Assembly (NCBI GenBank): GCA_966128725.1
Contig: CBHYLN010000083.1
Span: 1 to 23,309 of the forward strand
Length of the DNA stretch: 23,309 bases
Direction of reading: 5' to 3'
DNA from: JAFDZV01 sp966128725
GTDB lineage: Bacteria > Bacteroidota > Ignavibacteria > OLB7
In this document: positions 21,316-23,309 of the stretch, piece by piece
How positions within the stretch are numbered: position 1 is the first letter of the stretch
How the letters are laid out: the number at the start of each line of letters is the position of its first letter
Position numbers and translations under genes: made by a program
Notes under the pieces: model-generated
The model's database searches: none
What the model was told of the DNA's origin: nothing
What the model saw: the letters and a program-made list of their open reading frames with translations, nothing else

Positions 21316-23309
21316 ATGAAGACCCTCCGATATATCAGCGGGGTCCTGGCGCTAGCTATTGCCGTTCTCGTAGGCAACGTGGCATACGCCCAGGTGAACT
21401 CCGACATCACGATGATCGTGCGCGACAACGGCACCAGCCGTGACACGCTTCGCTGGGGCGTGAACGCCACGGCAACCAACGGCAAGGACGCCGCACTTGG
21501 CGAAGACGAGCAGCCCCCGGCGCCGCCCGATGGTGTGTTCGACGCCCGCTGGGTTAACGTAACGGCCGGCGACGGATTCGGCCAGGGTATCAAGAAGAAC
21601 TATCGCGCCAACAACGCCAGCCTTCGCGACACCTTCAAGCTGAAGGTTCAGCCGGGTTCGGGCGGCTATCCGATGACGATCACGTGGCCGAGCCTGACCT
21701 CCTACTTCGGCACCGCTTCGCTGAAGTTCGTGGACGGTGACGGCACGGTGTTCACGCAGGACATGAAGACGGCAACGAGCTTCACGTTCAGCAACCCGTC
21801 GGCCAACAGCTCCACGATCACGATCACGACGTTCCAGCCGAATGCCCCGGCAACGGGCATCTCGGCCTCGCCGTCGCCGCTGAACTTCGGTATCGTGAAC
21901 TTCCCGGCTCCGGGCACGAAGACCGACTCGGTAACGCTGACGAACGTTGGCGCTTCGTCGGTCACGGTGGACTCGATCCGCACCACCGACACGCATTTCG
22001 TGGTCGCCACGCCGCCTACGTTCCCGCAGACGCTGGCACCGGGCGCTTCGCTGAAGATCGGTGTTGTGTTCACGGCCACGGCGGCCGGCGCCAGCACCGG
22101 TACGCTGAAGATCTACCACAGCGTTGCCGGCTCGCCGACCAATGTTTCGATGAGCGCCACGGCCTCCAACGGCGAAGGCATCTACTTCCCGACGACCGCG
22201 CGCAATCTGTTCGACAACCGCGTGGGCGTGTACAGCGACTACATCGGCATGAAGTACTCCGGCAGCACGGCGGTGCAGGGTATTCAGTTCAAGCTGAACA
22301 TCCCGAACAACGTGCAGAAGGTGAAGAGCATCGAGCTTGGACCTTCGATCTCGGCTCCGGGCCTGTGGAACTTCGATTACGAGCTGACCAACGCCAGCTC
22401 CGGCGGCGAGGCCACGATCATCCTGTACGGTCAGGACACCACGGTGAACCTGCCGGCCGGCACCTACGACAGCCTGTTCCGCGTGCGTTACGACGTGAAG
22501 GACATCAAGATCTGCAACAACGCCCTTGGCGGTGATTCGGTGCAGGGTGTGATGTACCTGAGCAACGTGCAGTCCGTACTGGCCACCTCGCTTGGCGAGA
22601 CCGCTGGCCTGGGTGTGGACGGCAACCGCGATACCGCCACCTACACGGTGTACAACAGCTCGTCGCGCGGCGACGTGAACTGCGATGACCGTGTCGACGT
22701 GCTCGACATTCTGGAGATGATCGACGTGATCCTTGGCCGCAAGACGTTCCAGCCGTGGCAGTTCAACCGTGCCGACCTGGCACCGTGGAGCCCCACGTGG
22801 ACGCCGTCGGGCGTGCAGGTGTTCAGCGATGCCAATAACTATGGTGATGCCCGCCTGAACGTGCAGGACATCGTGTTGGTTGCCAACGCGATCCTGAACG
22901 AGCAGTGGCCCGACGCCGTGCAGTTGTTCCGTGCAAACGGTGGCAACGGTGACGACGTAACCGAGGGACCGATGGGAAGCCCGGCCCCGGGCGCGTCGAT
23001 TTTCGACGTGAAGTTCATCTACACGATCGCCAAGAACGGCATCGACGTCCGCATGAACAACGTGGTGCCGGTGAAGGGCATCCAGATGAAGCTCAATGCC
23101 GCCGACGCTCCGGCCGATCTGGACGTTCAGTTGAACGCCGCCATCGGCAAGGATTTCACCGTGCAGAAGAAGATCGTTGACGGCCAGGTCCGCCTGCTGA
23201 TCTACTCGCTGAGCGGCAACATCTTCGAGGTTGGCAATCAGATGCTGATGCAGATGCCGTACAACGTGACCAGCCCGAACACCTTTGGTGTGATCGAGCC
23301 GATCACCGT
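21316..23309 (+). CDS. Multidomain secreted surface protein, ASH/cohesin-like/dockerin-like (truncated by window end)
   Basis: The first 664 residues of a gene that runs off the window. A signal peptide (MKTLRYISGVLALAIAVLVG...AYAQ, about 1-26) is followed by an N-terminal beta region. An ASH/Hydin-like Ig domain at about 181-285 comes next (PLNFGIVNFP, VTLTNVG, LAPGASLKIGVVF, GTLKIYHS). A cohesin-like beta domain follows at about 285-425 (GIQFKLNIP). A dockerin-type-I-like pair is at about 452-528, with calcium-loop patterns GDVNCDDRVDVLDILEMI and YGDARLNVQDIVLVANAIL. A second cohesin-like domain starts near 560 (VKGIQMKLN). All Lys codons read are AAG, as in the upstream gene, and the 40-bp gap suggests an operon. 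No clear ribosome site precedes ATG 21316, but the signal peptide supports it. A C-terminal sorting domain may lie beyond the edge. Confidence 0.85.
   Translation, partial: MKTLRYISGVLALAIAVLVGNVAYAQVNSDITMIVRDNGTSRDTLRWGVNATATNGKDAALGEDEQPPAPPDGVFDARWVNVTAGDGFGQGIKKNYRANNASLRDTFKLKVQPGSGGYPMTITWPSLTSYFGTASLKFVDGDGTVFTQDMKTATSFTFSNPSANSSTITITTFQPNAPATGISASPSPLNFGIVNFPAPGTKTDSVTLTNVGASSVTVDSIRTTDTHFVVATPPTFPQTLAPGASLKIGVVFTATAAGASTGTLKIYHSVAGSPTNVSMSATASNGEGIYFPTTARNLFDNRVGVYSDYIGMKYSGSTAVQGIQFKLNIPNNVQKVKSIELGPSISAPGLWNFDYELTNASSGGEATIILYGQDTTVNLPAGTYDSLFRVRYDVKDIKICNNALGGDSVQGVMYLSNVQSVLATSLGETAGLGVDGNRDTATYTVYNSSSRGDVNCDDRVDVLDILEMIDVILGRKTFQPWQFNRADLAPWSPTWTPSGVQVFSDANNYGDARLNVQDIVLVANAILNEQWPDAVQLFRANGGNGDDVTEGPMGSPAPGASIFDVKFIYTIAKNGIDVRMNNVVPVKGIQMKLNAADAPADLDVQLNAAIGKDFTVQKKIVDGQVRLLIYSLSGNIFEVGNQMLMQMPYNVTSPNTFGVIEPIT

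Overview
The window is GC-rich and densely coded, and it most likely comes from a Bacteroidota/Chlorobi-type bacterium; Kapabacteria/Ignavibacteria-like is my best guess. The main evidence is three secreted proteins that end in type IX secretion system (T9SS) type-A sorting domains (R/QPNP start, LPSG/LANG turn). Supporting evidence is an Omp28-like thioredoxin family, a Bacteroidota-type beta-helix surface protein, and a sigma-54 activator next to an LptE-like lipoprotein, an order I recall from Bacteroidota genomes. Several starts lack a strong Shine-Dalgarno sequence, which also fits. No rRNA, tRNA, CRISPR array, transposase or phage gene was seen.

Layout. (1) 77-664: a LURP-one/tubby-like protein with its own terminator. 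(2) 849-3558: a tightly coupled three-gene operon of a secreted barrel-like protein, a glycerophosphodiester phosphodiesterase lipoprotein and a second barrel-like protein. The genes overlap by 1 and 4 nt. (3) 3666-12529: a T9SS cargo block. It holds an Omp28-like CGPC protein (minus), a 1669-residue M12B-like metalloprotease with duplicated FN3-like/LamG-like modules (plus), and a second Omp28-like CGYC protein (minus). Strong symmetrical hairpins separate the convergent pairs. (4) 13015-18091: housekeeping genes, all plus strand: a stand-alone methylmalonyl-CoA mutase B12-binding subunit, a sigma-54 activator without receiver domain, an LptE-like lipoprotein, a processive family-2 glycosyltransferase, and a purine nucleoside phosphorylase. 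(5) 18092-19458: an unusual stretch with one small unknown gene, two mutually exclusive leader hairpins, a roughly 150-bp inverted-repeat (MITE-like) element and a very strong hairpin plus T-tract. (6) 19459 to the end: two surface-protein genes with strongly biased codons. One is a beta-helix protein with two C-terminal GWNL...YWV modules. The other is a multidomain ASH/cohesin-like/dockerin-like protein cut by the window edge.

Taken together, much of the window serves the outer membrane and cell surface: secreted protease and thioredoxin-fold cargo, an OM lipoprotein for LPS assembly, barrel proteins, and probable abundant surface proteins. The best candidates for something new are the paired surface genes with the structured leader (19013-23309) and the triad of T9SS cargo genes. 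Functions are inferred from motifs read by eye; no database search was possible.
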